The translations under genes and the position numbers were made by a program. This document shows, piece after piece, positions 1 through 9,420 of a stretch of 64,000 nucleotides of DNA (its first letter is position 1; every line of letters starts with the position of its first letter). The notes under the pieces are model-generated. The model made no database searches. It worked only from the letters and a program-made list of their open reading frames with translations, and was not told where the DNA came from. The stretch comes from Isosphaeraceae bacterium (GTDB lineage Bacteria; Planctomycetota; Planctomycetia; Isosphaerales; Isosphaeraceae), in contig JAJPJC010000374.1 of NCBI GenBank assembly GCA_021324445.1, positions 1 to 64,000 on the forward strand, written 5' to 3'.

Positions 1-43
1 AGTGGTCCACACGAAGGGGTGGGGTGGGTCGCTCGGCGGTTCC

Positions 44-91
44 CCAGGGGCTGACGCCCCTGGCTACGTTCTTCCGCCCCCCTTCGGGGGC
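44..91. repeat. two small palindromes downstream of the phosphoesterase gene
   Basis: An 8-bp inverted repeat CCAGGGGC/GCCCCTGG with a 4-nt loop (44-63) is followed by GCCCCC/GGGGGC with a 4-nt loop (76-91). Both lie just past the stop codon of the leftward phosphoesterase gene, so they could end its transcript, though no T tract follows. Short palindromes of this kind recur throughout the window. Confidence 0.4.
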
Positions 92-156
92 TTCCGGAAC
101 AGACTCTCAGTCCTCTCGTCCGTGGCGGATCCGGCCGCGGACAGACACTTCGGGAT

Positions 157-882
157 TCACAACGCGATCGTTCCGGCCCGATGTCCCCGGCCCCGGAAGG
201 GGTCGAACTGCTGCCGCTCCTGCTTCAAGGCCTCGAGGGCGGCCAGCCGGGGGCGCAATCGCTCCAGGATCTCATCGAGCGACCAGACCTGAAAACCGTG
301 CCCGTCGAAGCCGACGTCCAGCGCCGCCCAGGCGCCGGCATCCTTCACCGGGCACGCCGCCGGATCGCTCTGATAGAGGCCATGGACGTGACCATAGAGA
401 TGAATATTGGGTGCCGCGACCGAGCCGTGGTGCTGCCCGTTCCAGGTCAGCATGGGGTAATGATTCAGCGTGAGTTTCACGCCCTCCAGGCGGATTTCCA
501 CCTGGTCGTAAGTGGCTGTGAACAGGTCGCGAATCTTGCGATCGTCGTGGTTGCCCCAGACCAAGAAGATGGTGCGGCAGGCGATCTGGTCCCGGAACCA
601 TCGCGCTTTGGGGACGTAGTCCTTGCCGGTGCCGAAGACCCAATCGCCGAGGCACCAGAGGACGTCGTTGGGACCGACCCGGGCGTTGATGTTCGCGGCC
701 AGGCCGCGATTCATGGTGTCCACCGACTCGTCGCTGATCCGGAGCGACCGGAGGTCGCCGCCGCCGGCTTCCAGGGCGAGGAAGGCGGCGCGGTCGGCTG
801 GAGTCATGAAGGCCAGCCGGCGGCAATACTTCATGATGTTCCCATGGAACGCATGGGGATCGCTGCAGAAATAGGTCGCCAT
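157..882 (-). CDS. calcineurin-like metallophosphoesterase
   Basis: A 241-aa cytoplasmic protein of the metallophosphoesterase superfamily, which hydrolyses phosphomono- or phosphodiesters at a two-metal centre. The five metal-binding motifs appear in order: SDPH near residue 8, GDWVFG, WGNHD, an NHYPM histidine and GHVHG. There is no signal peptide or membrane segment. The compact form resembles small phosphoesterases of unknown substrate found in bacteria and phages. It lies 39 nt downstream of the HEAT-repeat gene on the same strand, so the two may be co-transcribed. The fold assignment is secure; the substrate cannot be read from the sequence. Confidence 0.85.
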   Translation of the reverse strand: MATYFCSDPHAFHGNIMKYCRRLAFMTPADRAAFLALEAGGGDLRSLRISDESVDTMNRGLAANINARVGPNDVLWCLGDWVFGTGKDYVPKARWFRDQIACRTIFLVWGNHDDRKIRDLFTATYDQVEIRLEGVKLTLNHYPMLTWNGQHHGSVAAPNIHLYGHVHGLYQSDPAACPVKDAGAWAALDVGFDGHGFQVWSLDEILERLRPRLAALEALKQERQQFDPFRGRGHRAGTIAL

Positions 883-921
883 CTCTTGCCTTTCCCGACC
901 CGCTGGCTTCGGTTGGGACCC

Positions 922-2430
922 TCAGTTGCGGGCCGGATCGGAAGGCCGCCGGCCCGACGTCCGGGCCGCGGCCTGGCTCGGTCCGGTCTTGCCTTCGATC
1001 GAGGCCATCGCAGCCTTGGCTTTGGTCGCGACGAACGCGTCGGAGTCGTCGAGAAGGGTGCGGAGCCGTGGGATGGCAGCCGAGGCGTTGGGACCGAACT
1101 GGCCGAGTGAATCCGCGGCCCATCCCCGGATCCCTCCCTGCTTGGCGTCGAGGGCGGCGATCAGGGCCCGGATCGCTTGCGGGGCCGAGGCCGACCCAGG
1201 AGCCAGTTCCCCCAGCGCCAGGACGATCCAGGATTCTCCATTGCCGGGCTCTTGCTTGCCGGTGACGGCCTCGGTCAGAGCAACGGCCAGATCCGGCACG
1301 GCCGCCCGGGCTTCGCTGCCCATCGCCCGCAGGCCGCGGGCGGCCGCCCCGCGTCGCCACAGGTACTCGGAACGCAACGCCCGCTTCAAGGCCGCGACGG
1401 CTTGGCCGGACGACACGGTCCCCTTGGCGATCAAGCCCAGTGCCAGGGCCGCCTCGCAGGCCGGGTCCCAGTCCCGAGGTGCCTCCTCAGGTTCAGCCGT
1501 GGGCCGCCGGCCGGCGAATCGTCCGGTCGGCGGAGGAAGGGTCAGGGACACCGGTCGAGCGCCGGGCGGTTCCTGGAGAGTCGCGACCAGAGCCGGTACG
1601 GCCTCCTGGGCCGCCGGACCACGTCGTCCCAGCAGGGACGCGGCGAGGTAGCGCTCGCGCGCGTCACGCCCCTGGCGGAGTGACTGGATCAAGAGGGGGA
1701 CCAGCTCCAGCGGCGGGACGAGGCTCTGCTGGCGCAGCGCCGTGTTGCACGCTCTGCGAACGGGAATGGCATCGTCGACCAGTGCATCGAGGAGGGCCCG
1801 GATCGCGCCCTGGTTCGTCGTGTGGAACTGGCCCAGGGCGGTCGCGGCATCGCCGCGAAATTCCTCGGACGGGTGGCCCTGGAGCATCCGGACCAGCGCA
1901 TCCGGCGGTGCCACCCCGGCCCGGCTGCCCAGCAGCCCGAGGGAATGCACGGCCGCCAGGCGGACTTCCGGACGGTCCTCGGAGAGGGCCCGTGAGAGGG
2001 CCTCGGTCGCGGCGATGATCAGCGCGCCCAGGTCCGGCGCCGTCGCGGCCGTCGCCCCGGCCGTTCCCAGCGATCGAGCCGCCTGCGCGGCGACCTCGTC
2101 ATCCGCGTCCCCCAGGGCGACGATCAGGGCGGGAATCGCCTGGTGGACCTCCGGCGCAGTGGCCGTGCCCAGCTCGCGCGCGGCCACCCGACGGTCCTCG
2201 GCTGTCCCGGAGCGCAGCGCGAAGACCATGCGGTTGATCGGCTTGCTCTGCAAGACCACGCGCCAGGCCCAGAAGACCGCCCCGCAACACGCCACCAGGG
2301 CAATCATCGTCTTGAGATTCACCCGCGGGCGGAATCGGCCCTCGTCCGCCCGGGCCGCGCTGGCCCCTGCTGCGACCTTCACGCCGTCCTCCCTCACGCA
2401 CGAGGACTCTGCGGCCACGGCCCGAGACAA
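922..2430 (-). CDS. membrane-anchored HEAT-repeat protein
   Basis: A 502-aa protein with one hydrophobic segment near residues 40-60 (MIALVACCGAVFWAW) and then tandem HEAT/PBS-type helical repeats to the C-terminus. The repeats are recognisable as recurring blocks of the form AIPALIVALGDADDEVAAQAA. Such solenoids are protein-binding scaffolds and are common in planctomycetes. The single N-terminal segment suggests an anchored protein with the solenoid on one face of the membrane. The start is uncertain, because a GTG 16 codons downstream would also keep the anchor. Partner and function are unknown. Confidence 0.75.
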   Translation of the reverse strand: MSRAVAAESSCVREDGVKVAAGASAARADEGRFRPRVNLKTMIALVACCGAVFWAWRVVLQSKPINRMVFALRSGTAEDRRVAARELGTATAPEVHQAIPALIVALGDADDEVAAQAARSLGTAGATAATAPDLGALIIAATEALSRALSEDRPEVRLAAVHSLGLLGSRAGVAPPDALVRMLQGHPSEEFRGDAATALGQFHTTNQGAIRALLDALVDDAIPVRRACNTALRQQSLVPPLELVPLLIQSLRQGRDARERYLAASLLGRRGPAAQEAVPALVATLQEPPGARPVSLTLPPPTGRFAGRRPTAEPEEAPRDWDPACEAALALGLIAKGTVSSGQAVAALKRALRSEYLWRRGAAARGLRAMGSEARAAVPDLAVALTEAVTGKQEPGNGESWIVLALGELAPGSASAPQAIRALIAALDAKQGGIRGWAADSLGQFGPNASAAIPRLRTLLDDSDAFVATKAKAAMASIEGKTGPSQAAARTSGRRPSDPARN

Positions 2431-2583
2431 CTCAAGCCTGAGGTCCGATTATAATCACGCGGCGCGAAGGACGATACGTGGTCTTCGCACAAAGAGGGCC
2501 AGGCCCCGCGAGTCCCGAAGCCGGCCCTCCTTGGGTTCCAGGCGGTCAGGTTCCAAGCCCAGTCCCAACGTCCGGGCTTCCAC

Positions 2584-2994
2584 TCACCACGGATAGGAGC
2601 CGACGTACAGACCACCGCCGTAAAGGCCGGTCCCGATCGACACCGAGGTGCCCCCGTAATAGCCAGGATAGCCCCATCCGATCGTGCCCGGAAAGACGCC
2701 GGGGCCAGAGACGGCCCCCGGGTATCCCATCCCATAGTAGCCAGGATAACCGCGGAAGCCATAGCCGTAGGCCGGGTATCCCCAGCCAAATCGTCGCCAA
2801 CCAAGACCAGGTCCCATGCCAAATCCGTAGGCGCGATAGCCTCCATAGCCCCAGCCCGGCCGATAGGCGTACCCGTATCCGCGATAGGGTCCCCAGCCGC
2901 GCCGCCACGGGGCCGCCTCGGCGGACGTTGTCCAGACGGTCAATCCACCAGCCAGCAGGCCGACGGCCAGAAGAGTTCGTAAGAAGCGTCTCAT
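2584..2994 (-). CDS. small secreted Gly/Tyr-rich protein
   Basis: A 136-aa protein with a clear signal peptide (about residues 1-27, ending SAEA before APW). The mature part is dominated by Gly, Tyr, Pro, Arg and Trp, with repeated GYGYAYRPGWGYGGYRAYG-like segments. The low-complexity aromatic/Gly composition resembles secreted structural or surface-coat proteins. There is no catalytic motif. It stands alone, 154 nt downstream of the HEAT-repeat gene's start on the same strand. Export is well supported; function is unknown. Confidence 0.7.
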   Translation of the reverse strand: MRRFLRTLLAVGLLAGGLTVWTTSAEAAPWRRGWGPYRGYGYAYRPGWGYGGYRAYGFGMGPGLGWRRFGWGYPAYGYGFRGYPGYYGMGYPGAVSGPGVFPGTIGWGYPGYYGGTSVSIGTGLYGGGLYVGSYPW

Positions 2995-3205
2995 GGGTAG
3001 TCCAGCTCATCAAGATCGGAGTCGTTGTCCGACTGCGACGGCATCGGCCGAGACAACCGAGATCGGCCGAGCCCACCAGCGATGATCATGCAATCGCCAC
3101 GCCAAGAGCCCACGAGCCTGCCGCTTCCCGGGGTCAGTGCGGTGGACCCACCCTGGGAAGTCCCTCTCTCTGCGGCAGGAGAAGGACGCGCCCTCCGAAC
3201 GCAAA

Positions 3206-6200
3206 TCAGGGTTCTGGAATGGGTTGGGAATGGACCGCGGCGTCCTGGCCGCGCGCGTGCAGCCGCTGCCAGCGGCGGTAGCGGACCCAGTAGAAGACGA
3301 TGGGAAGAAACAGGTCGATGACCTCGTCGGCGACGAGGATCCCGCCCAGCACGGGTGCGGCCATCGGCCGGATGATTTCGGAAGCCACTCCCGTGGACCA
3401 CAAGAGCGGAACCAGGCCGATGACCACGGTCCCCTCGGTGAGGAGCTTGGGGCGGAGGCGATGGACCGCGCCGTCCACCACGGCTTGCCGCAACGCGCCC
3501 CGGCTGATGCGATCCAGCCCGCCCGCCCGCGTCACCGCCTCGCGGAGGTAGACCAGCATGATGATCCCGGTCGAAGTCGCCATGCCGAAGCAGGCAATGT
3601 AGCCGACCCAGACGGTGACCGAGAGCTTCCACCCCAGGAGCCACTGGAAGAAGAGCCCCCCGGCGATCGCGCCGGGCACGGCCAGCATCATGAGCGCGGC
3701 GTCGGCCAGGTCGTGATAGGTCCAGTAAAGGATCAGGAAGATCAGGACGACGACGATCGGGACGACCAGGGTCAAGGTCCGCCGCGCGCGGATCGCGTGC
3801 TCGAACTGCCCGGTCCACTCGAGGAACACGCCTGAGGGGAGCTTGGCGTCGCGGGCCACGGCGGTCTTGGCCTCCTCGACCAGCTCGGCGGCATCGCGGC
3901 CTCGGGCGCTGAGCCGCACGTAGTTGCGCAGGAGTCCATTCTCGCTCTTGATCGTGGCAGGCCCTTCGACGACGCGGATCTCGGCGACCTCGGCAAGGGG
4001 CACCGGATGGGGACCACCGCCGGGAAGGCCCGCCCCGTGCCCCGTGCCGTGGGCCATCACGAGCAGGTTCCGCACCGAGTCTTCGTCCTGGCGGCGGGAC
4101 CGGCCGTAGCGGACGACGACGGGATGGCGTTCCCGCCCCTCGACGGTCGTCGTGACGACCTTGCCGCCCATCGCGGTCTCGATCACTTCGTTCACCTCGC
4201 CGGCGCCAACGCCCAGCCGCGCGGCCCGTTCGCGGTCGAGGCGGACCTCGATGTAGGGCTTGCCCCGGATCGGGTCGGCCACGACGTCGACGGCGCCGGG
4301 CAGCCCCTTGACGACGCGGGCGACCTCCTCCGAGCCGCGGACGACGTCCTCGAGACTGCGGCCGAGGACGCGGATGCCGATCGGCGTATTCACGCCGGTG
4401 GCGAGCATGTCGACCCGGTTCTGGATCGGCATGGTCCAGACGTTGGTCCAGCCCGGCATGGAGACGGCGGCGTCCATCTCGCCGCCGAACCGGGTCAGCT
4501 CGTCCCGCCCGGCCTGCCAGAGGAGCAGCCATCGGCCGAAGCGGCGGGCCAGCTCGTCCTGGATGGCCTCCAGTGCCGGCTGCGGCTCCAACAGGGGAGT
4601 CGAGGCCGATCGCGCGGCGTGGTGGTGATGCCCCGGTGAAGGACTGACGCGGGGGTGGGTCGCCGCGTCCACGGCCGCCGCGCGGAGTCGTGCCGCCGCG
4701 GCGCGGTGCGCGGCCACCGCCGGGTCGAGGATCCGCGCGCGCTCGAGGAGCTCCTCCAGCGCCAGCCGCGTGAACAGCGGGGCGGCGCGGGCCAGCAGCT
4801 CGTTGTCGAGCTGGTCGACGTGCCGGCGCCACAGCGGGACCAGCCGGGCCTCGGCGGGATCCGAGGGCTCCAGCGCGCTGGGCGAGACCCCGCCCGATTC
4901 CCGCACCAGCTCCTGGTTGCGGTGGTAGGCGTACTCGCGACTGGCCGCGTCGAACCGCGCCAGCGCGGCCCCCACCGCCTGGTCGACGAGAGCGTCCCTG
5001 GCCGTGCCGTCCACCGGCGGCTCGATGACGCGGCGCGAGAGCAGGGCATCGAGCACGGCGACGACCTGGCGCTGCGCATCAGAGGTGCGGAGCTTGCGAC
5101 GCGGCCAGAAGGCGCGCGGGCGGAAGTTCACCATGGTCTCGATCATGTCCATCGGGGCCGGGTCGGTCGGCGTCTCGGCGCGACCGGCCTTGCCCACGAC
5201 CATGTCGACCTCCGGGAAGCGGCACAGGATCATGTCCCGCGCCTTCAGGTCGTCGACCGCCTCGACCACCGAGGCCCGGGGCACGGTGATCGGCATGTCC
5301 ATGACCATCCCCTCATCCAGCGGCGTCATGAATTCGTGCTCCAGCGGCGTCATCGACGACTCGGCCGCCAGGGCCGCCACCAGCATGGCCGCGGGACCCG
5401 CCACGGCGCCGAGCCGGCTCCGGGCCAGCACTGCCGTGGCGACCATCGCCAGCAGGAGCGTTCCGAGGAGGATCGGACGACTGCCCAGCGGTGCGAATCC
5501 CAGGAGGAAGGTCACTCCCAGGATGCCGGCCAGGATGGCCGGGTGGTCCATCAGGTACAACAGGACCGGGCGGTAGACCTCGATCACGACGCGCACCAGC
5601 GGGTTCTCCTGCTCCGACCGCAGCCGGCCCCGGATCAAGAGCGTGCACAGGGCGGGCACCAGGGTGATCGCCAGCACCGCGACCGACGCCAGCGCGAAGG
5701 TCTTGGTGGACGCCAGCGGGTGGAACATCTTCCCCTCGATGCCCCCCAGGGCGAAGACGGGCAGGAACGACAGCACCATGATGGCCACGGAGAAGACGAT
5801 GGGGCGGCCGACGGCCAGGCAGGCCGGCAGGACGACCGCGCGGACGTCGCCCCGCACGACCTGATCGCCGAAGTGCTCCCGCAGCCGGTGCATGACGTTC
5901 TCCGCCATCACCACCGACGAGTCGACCAGGACCCCGATCGAGATCGCGATCCCCGCCAGCGACATGGCGTTGGCCTGGATGTCGACCACGCCCGTGTGCC
6001 GCAGCAGCGCCATGACCAGGAACGACGACAACGCGGCCAGGGGCAACGTGGCGGCGATGACCAGCGAGGTCCGGACGTGCAGCAGCACCAGCAGGACACA
6101 GAGCGAGGCCGAAGCCATGGCCTCGAGCACCGTATTTCGGACGGTGGCCACGGCCCCCTCGATCAGCGGGGTGCGGTCGTAGAACGGGACGATGCGGACG

Positions 6201-7183
6201 CCCCGCGGCAGGCCGGCTTGCAGCTCGCGGATCTTCGCCTTGAGCCGGCGCGTGACCTCCAGCGGGTTCTCCCCGTGGGCCATCAGCACGACCCCGCCGG
6301 TGACCTCGTTGCCGTCCTTCTCGAGCACGCCGCGGCGAAAGCCCGGTCCGATCGTCACCTCGGCGACCTCCGCCAGCCGGATCGTCCCCCCTCCCCGCGC
6401 GGGCAGGACGACGTTCTCCAGGTCGCGCACGGCGCGGCGCGGGTCGAACGACTCATCACCGGGCCGGGGCGACGCGCCCAGCCAGCCGACTCCCCGGACG
6501 ACGTACTCGGCGTTCCCCTTGTGGAGGACATGCCCGCCCGTGGCCGCATTTGACGCGGCGATGGCCTGGACGAGGTCCGCGAGGGTCACGCCGAAGATCG
6601 ACAGCCGGTCCGGGTCCGGCGCGACCTGATACTCGATCGGGAACCCGCCGACGCTGGACACATCGGCCACCCCCGGTACGGAGCCCAGCTGGGGGCGGAC
6701 GTACCAATCCTGGATCGCCCGGAGCCGGCCCAGATCCAGTCCTCCGCCTTCCACCGTGTACCAGAAGATCTGGCCGGTCGCCGGCGCATCGGGGGCCAGC
6801 TCGGGCGCGGCGCCCTGGGGCAACTGACCGCCGAGCCGGGCCATGCGCTCGGCCACCCGCCGCCGCGCCTCGACGATGGGGACGCCGTCCTCGAAGATCA
6901 CGCTGATCATCGAGAAGCCGACGTCGCTGGAGGAGCGGACGACCCGGACGCCCCGCAGCCCGCGCAGGCCCAGGGTCATCGGATAGGTCACCTGGTCCTC
7001 GATCTCGCGCGGCCCGTGCCCCTTCCACTCGGTGAAGACGATCACCTGGTTCTCGGACAGATCGGGGATCGCGTCGACCGGTGTATCCCACGCGGCCCAG
7101 CCGCCCAGCGCCGCCAGCACGAGGCTCGCGCCGATGACCAGAAAACGGTGCCGGGTCGAAAACGTGATAATCGCGTCGATCAT
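3206..7183 (-). CDS. CusA/CzcA-type heavy-metal RND efflux pump with a large porter-domain insertion
   Basis: A 1325-aa inner-membrane RND transporter; CusA and CzcA are about 1050 aa. It exports metal ions using the proton gradient. It keeps the family hallmarks: the TM4 acidic residue D421 (VLVDSSVVMAEN), the RLRPK lysine and the YLREA glutamate of the proton relay. Three methionines match those that bind copper in CusA: M630 (DMPIT), M680 (MDMIET) and M926 (NRVDML). About 190 residues are inserted between roughly 700 and 893, where CusA has about 20. The insert is Ala/Arg/Glu-rich and contains HHHH at 852-855. No membrane-fusion or outer-membrane partner is adjacent. The conserved methionines favour Cu/Ag, which remains an inference. 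Confidence 0.88.
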   Translation of the reverse strand: MIDAIITFSTRHRFLVIGASLVLAALGGWAAWDTPVDAIPDLSENQVIVFTEWKGHGPREIEDQVTYPMTLGLRGLRGVRVVRSSSDVGFSMISVIFEDGVPIVEARRRVAERMARLGGQLPQGAAPELAPDAPATGQIFWYTVEGGGLDLGRLRAIQDWYVRPQLGSVPGVADVSSVGGFPIEYQVAPDPDRLSIFGVTLADLVQAIAASNAATGGHVLHKGNAEYVVRGVGWLGASPRPGDESFDPRRAVRDLENVVLPARGGGTIRLAEVAEVTIGPGFRRGVLEKDGNEVTGGVVLMAHGENPLEVTRRLKAKIRELQAGLPRGVRIVPFYDRTPLIEGAVATVRNTVLEAMASASLCVLLVLLHVRTSLVIAATLPLAALSSFLVMALLRHTGVVDIQANAMSLAGIAISIGVLVDSSVVMAENVMHRLREHFGDQVVRGDVRAVVLPACLAVGRPIVFSVAIMVLSFLPVFALGGIEGKMFHPLASTKTFALASVAVLAITLVPALCTLLIRGRLRSEQENPLVRVVIEVYRPVLLYLMDHPAILAGILGVTFLLGFAPLGSRPILLGTLLLAMVATAVLARSRLGAVAGPAAMLVAALAAESSMTPLEHEFMTPLDEGMVMDMPITVPRASVVEAVDDLKARDMILCRFPEVDMVVGKAGRAETPTDPAPMDMIETMVNFRPRAFWPRRKLRTSDAQRQVVAVLDALLSRRVIEPPVDGTARDALVDQAVGAALARFDAASREYAYHRNQELVRESGGVSPSALEPSDPAEARLVPLWRRHVDQLDNELLARAAPLFTRLALEELLERARILDPAVAAHRAAAARLRAAAVDAATHPRVSPSPGHHHHAARSASTPLLEPQPALEAIQDELARRFGRWLLLWQAGRDELTRFGGEMDAAVSMPGWTNVWTMPIQNRVDMLATGVNTPIGIRVLGRSLEDVVRGSEEVARVVKGLPGAVDVVADPIRGKPYIEVRLDRERAARLGVGAGEVNEVIETAMGGKVVTTTVEGRERHPVVVRYGRSRRQDEDSVRNLLVMAHGTGHGAGLPGGGPHPVPLAEVAEIRVVEGPATIKSENGLLRNYVRLSARGRDAAELVEEAKTAVARDAKLPSGVFLEWTGQFEHAIRARRTLTLVVPIVVVLIFLILYWTYHDLADAALMMLAVPGAIAGGLFFQWLLGWKLSVTVWVGYIACFGMATSTGIIMLVYLREAVTRAGGLDRISRGALRQAVVDGAVHRLRPKLLTEGTVVIGLVPLLWSTGVASEIIRPMAAPVLGGILVADEVIDLFLPIVFYWVRYRRWQRLHARGQDAAVHSQPIPEP

Positions 7184-7740
7184 GGGCGAAGGTTCATCAG
7201 ACTGTGAGGCTCCGTCCGAGGCAGGTGCCGGGGACAGGACCCCTCGATTCGCTCGACGATTCGGCTCTCGGAGTCAGACCGGAGACGCCTGTTCCCGTCA
7301 CTGGGCCGAGACTCGTCGATTCTACCAGGCAAACGTGATCGGGACGCTCGAAGAGTTCGGAATGGCGGCACTGGGAGCGGTGGATGTTCGACCAGACCGT
7401 CGGCTACTCGATGACTCCCTGGTCGAGCTGATGCCTCCTGATGTCAAGACGCCCGACAGGATTCGAACCTGCGACCTTCGGTCGATCACACCGAAGCGCG
7501 CACGCCATCGTGACCTGCCCCTCAAGAACGGGGCCGACGGCAGGCGGCCGCTGGCCTCGACCTCTCACTCCACCGCCGACCGCGCCTGCCGGTCGGCCCG
7601 CGCCCGGCTGTACGCCGCCAGGGCCGGCGCCGACCCCGAAGAAAGAATCGGGGGAGGAGAAGACTCTGAACCCGCACGGCGCGGCCTCATCCAGCCCAGG
7701 GCGCCAGCCCCCGGAAGCGACGAACCTCACCGGCTGATCC
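7184..7740. other. 557-bp intergenic region between the RND pump and pgi
   Basis: Apart from the half-tRNA at 7448-7494 I see no credible gene here. Overlapping frames on both strands lack recognisable domains. The segment separates the RND pump's start from the 3' end of the glycogen operon. Confidence 0.5.
7448..7494 (-). pseudogene. 3' half of a tRNA (remnant; anticodon position reads GAT)
   Basis: On the minus strand the sequence folds as the 3' half of a tRNA. It has an anticodon stem TCGGT/ACCGA around loop GTGATCG (U33, anticodon GAT), a 5-nt variable loop AGGTC and a T-stem GCAGG/CCTGT around TTCGAAT. These are followed by the 3' acceptor strand CGGGCGT and discriminator C. No matching 5' acceptor strand (ACGCCCG) or canonical D-arm lies upstream, and position 37 is C rather than a purine. 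No CCA is encoded. A tRNA fragment left by an integration or rearrangement fits best. Confidence 0.55.
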
Positions 7741-9372
7741 CTACCGTGCCTTCCGCGCGCGGTACCGGCGGATCAACGCATTGGTCGAGCTGTCGTGAGA
7801 GAGGGATGGCTCGGTGGGACTCTCCAGCTCGGGGATGATCCGCTTGGCCAGCACCTTGCCCAGCTCGACGCCCCACTGGTCGAACGAGTTGATCTGCCAG
7901 ATCGTGCCCTGGGTGAAGACGCTGTGCTCGTAGAGCGCGACCAGGGACCCGAGCGTCTCGGGCGTGAGCCGATCGGCGAGGATTACGTTGGTCGGCCGGT
8001 TGCCCTCGAAAGTGCGGTGGGGCACCAGCCAGGCGGGGGTTCCCTCGGCCTGGACCTGCTCGGCCGTCTTGCCGAACGCCAGCGCCTCGGCCTGGGCGAA
8101 CACGTTGGACATCAACCGGTCGTGGTGGTCGCCCAGGGGGTTGAGCGTCTGGCAGAACCCGATCAGGTCGCAGGGGATGAGCCGAGTCCCCTGGTGGAGC
8201 AGTTGGTAGAACGAATGCTGGCCGTTGGTCCCCGGCTCCCCCCAGAAGATCGGGCCAGTGGCGTAGTCGACCCGCTTGCCGTCCAGGGTCACCGACTTGC
8301 CATTGCTCTCCATGGTCAACTGCTGCAAGTAGGCGGGGAACCGCTTGAGGTACTGGTCGTAGGGCAGGACGGCGACTGTCTCCGAGCCGAAGAAATCGGC
8401 GTACCAGACGGTCAGGAGGCCCAGGAGGACCGGCAGGTTGGACTCGAACGAGGCCGTGCGGAAGTGCTCGTCCATGGCATGGAAGCCGGCGAGCATCGCG
8501 CGGAAGTTCTCGGGCCCGATCGCGATCATCGTCGAGAGCCCGATGGCCGAGTCCATCGAATAGCGGCCGCCGACCCAGTCCCAGAATTCGAACATGTTCG
8601 CCGTGTCGATGCCGAACTTGCTCACCGCTGCGGCGTTGGTCGAGACGGCGACGAAGTGCTTGGCAATCGCCGATTCGTCGGACAGGGCCTCCAGGCACCA
8701 GGCGCGCGCCGTCCGGGCATTGGTCATCGTCTCCAGCGTGGTGAACGTCTTGGAGGAGACGATGAACAGCGTCTCGGCCGGGTCGAGGTCCCGGGTGGCC
8801 TCGGCGAAATCGGTGCCGTCGACGTTGGAGACGAAGCGGCAGGTCAAGGACCGGTCGCTGTAATGGCGCAGGGCCTCGTAGGCCATCATCGGCCCGAGGT
8901 CCGAGCCGCCGATGCCGATATTGATCACGGTGCGGATCCGCCGGCCGGTCTGTCCTTTCCAGGCGCCGCTCCGCACCTTCTCGGAGAAGGCGGCCATCGT
9001 GTCGAGCACAGAGTGGACCTTGGGGACCACGTCCTGGCCATCGACCAGGATCGACTGACCGCGCGGGGCGCGCAAGGCCACGTGGAGCACCGCGCGATCC
9101 TCGGTGACGTTGATCCGCTCGCCCCGGAACATGGCGTCGATCCGCTCCCGCAGGCCCGATTCGACCGCCAGTTGCACCAGGAGTCTCAGGGTCTCATCCG
9201 TGATCCGGTTCTTGGAGTAGTCCAGGTAGAGGCCCGCGGCCTCGGCCGTCAGCCGCTCGCCGCGCCCGGCATCGTCGGCGAACAACTGCCGCAGATCCAG
9301 GCCGCGCACGGCCGGGTAATGAGCCTCGAGTGCCTTCCAGGCTGGGCGGTCGCGCAAGGGTGTGGCGTTCAT
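7741..9372 (-). CDS. pgi: glucose-6-phosphate isomerase
   Basis: Interconverts glucose-6-phosphate and fructose-6-phosphate. The start chosen ([10 protein letters not shown]) gives 543 aa, the usual length for the long bacterial form. An upstream in-frame ATG at 9420 would only add residues encoded by a repetitive GGAATC spacer. Family motifs are intact: GIGGSDLGP, the phosphate-binding [32 protein letters not shown] with the catalytic Glu and His, and QWGVELGK with the catalytic Lys. It is the last gene of a leftward run glgP-pgm-pgi, giving a direct route from glycogen to glycolysis. The pgm stop codon lies about 50 nt upstream. Confidence 0.96.
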   Translation of the reverse strand: MNATPLRDRPAWKALEAHYPAVRGLDLRQLFADDAGRGERLTAEAAGLYLDYSKNRITDETLRLLVQLAVESGLRERIDAMFRGERINVTEDRAVLHVALRAPRGQSILVDGQDVVPKVHSVLDTMAAFSEKVRSGAWKGQTGRRIRTVINIGIGGSDLGPMMAYEALRHYSDRSLTCRFVSNVDGTDFAEATRDLDPAETLFIVSSKTFTTLETMTNARTARAWCLEALSDESAIAKHFVAVSTNAAAVSKFGIDTANMFEFWDWVGGRYSMDSAIGLSTMIAIGPENFRAMLAGFHAMDEHFRTASFESNLPVLLGLLTVWYADFFGSETVAVLPYDQYLKRFPAYLQQLTMESNGKSVTLDGKRVDYATGPIFWGEPGTNGQHSFYQLLHQGTRLIPCDLIGFCQTLNPLGDHHDRLMSNVFAQAEALAFGKTAEQVQAEGTPAWLVPHRTFEGNRPTNVILADRLTPETLGSLVALYEHSVFTQGTIWQINSFDQWGVELGKVLAKRIIPELESPTEPSLSHDSSTNALIRRYRARKAR

Positions 9373-9420
9373 GATTGGATTCCAAATTCCGGATTCCAGA
9401 TTCCAAATGCCGCATTTCAT
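9372..9420. repeat. GGAATC-type degenerate tandem repeat in the pgm-pgi spacer
   Basis: The whole spacer is built from imperfect copies of ATTTGGAATCTGGAATCC (minus strand). It reads as a misleading N-terminal extension of pgi ([14 protein letters not shown]). It occupies the position where the pgi ribosome-binding site should lie. Confidence 0.6.
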
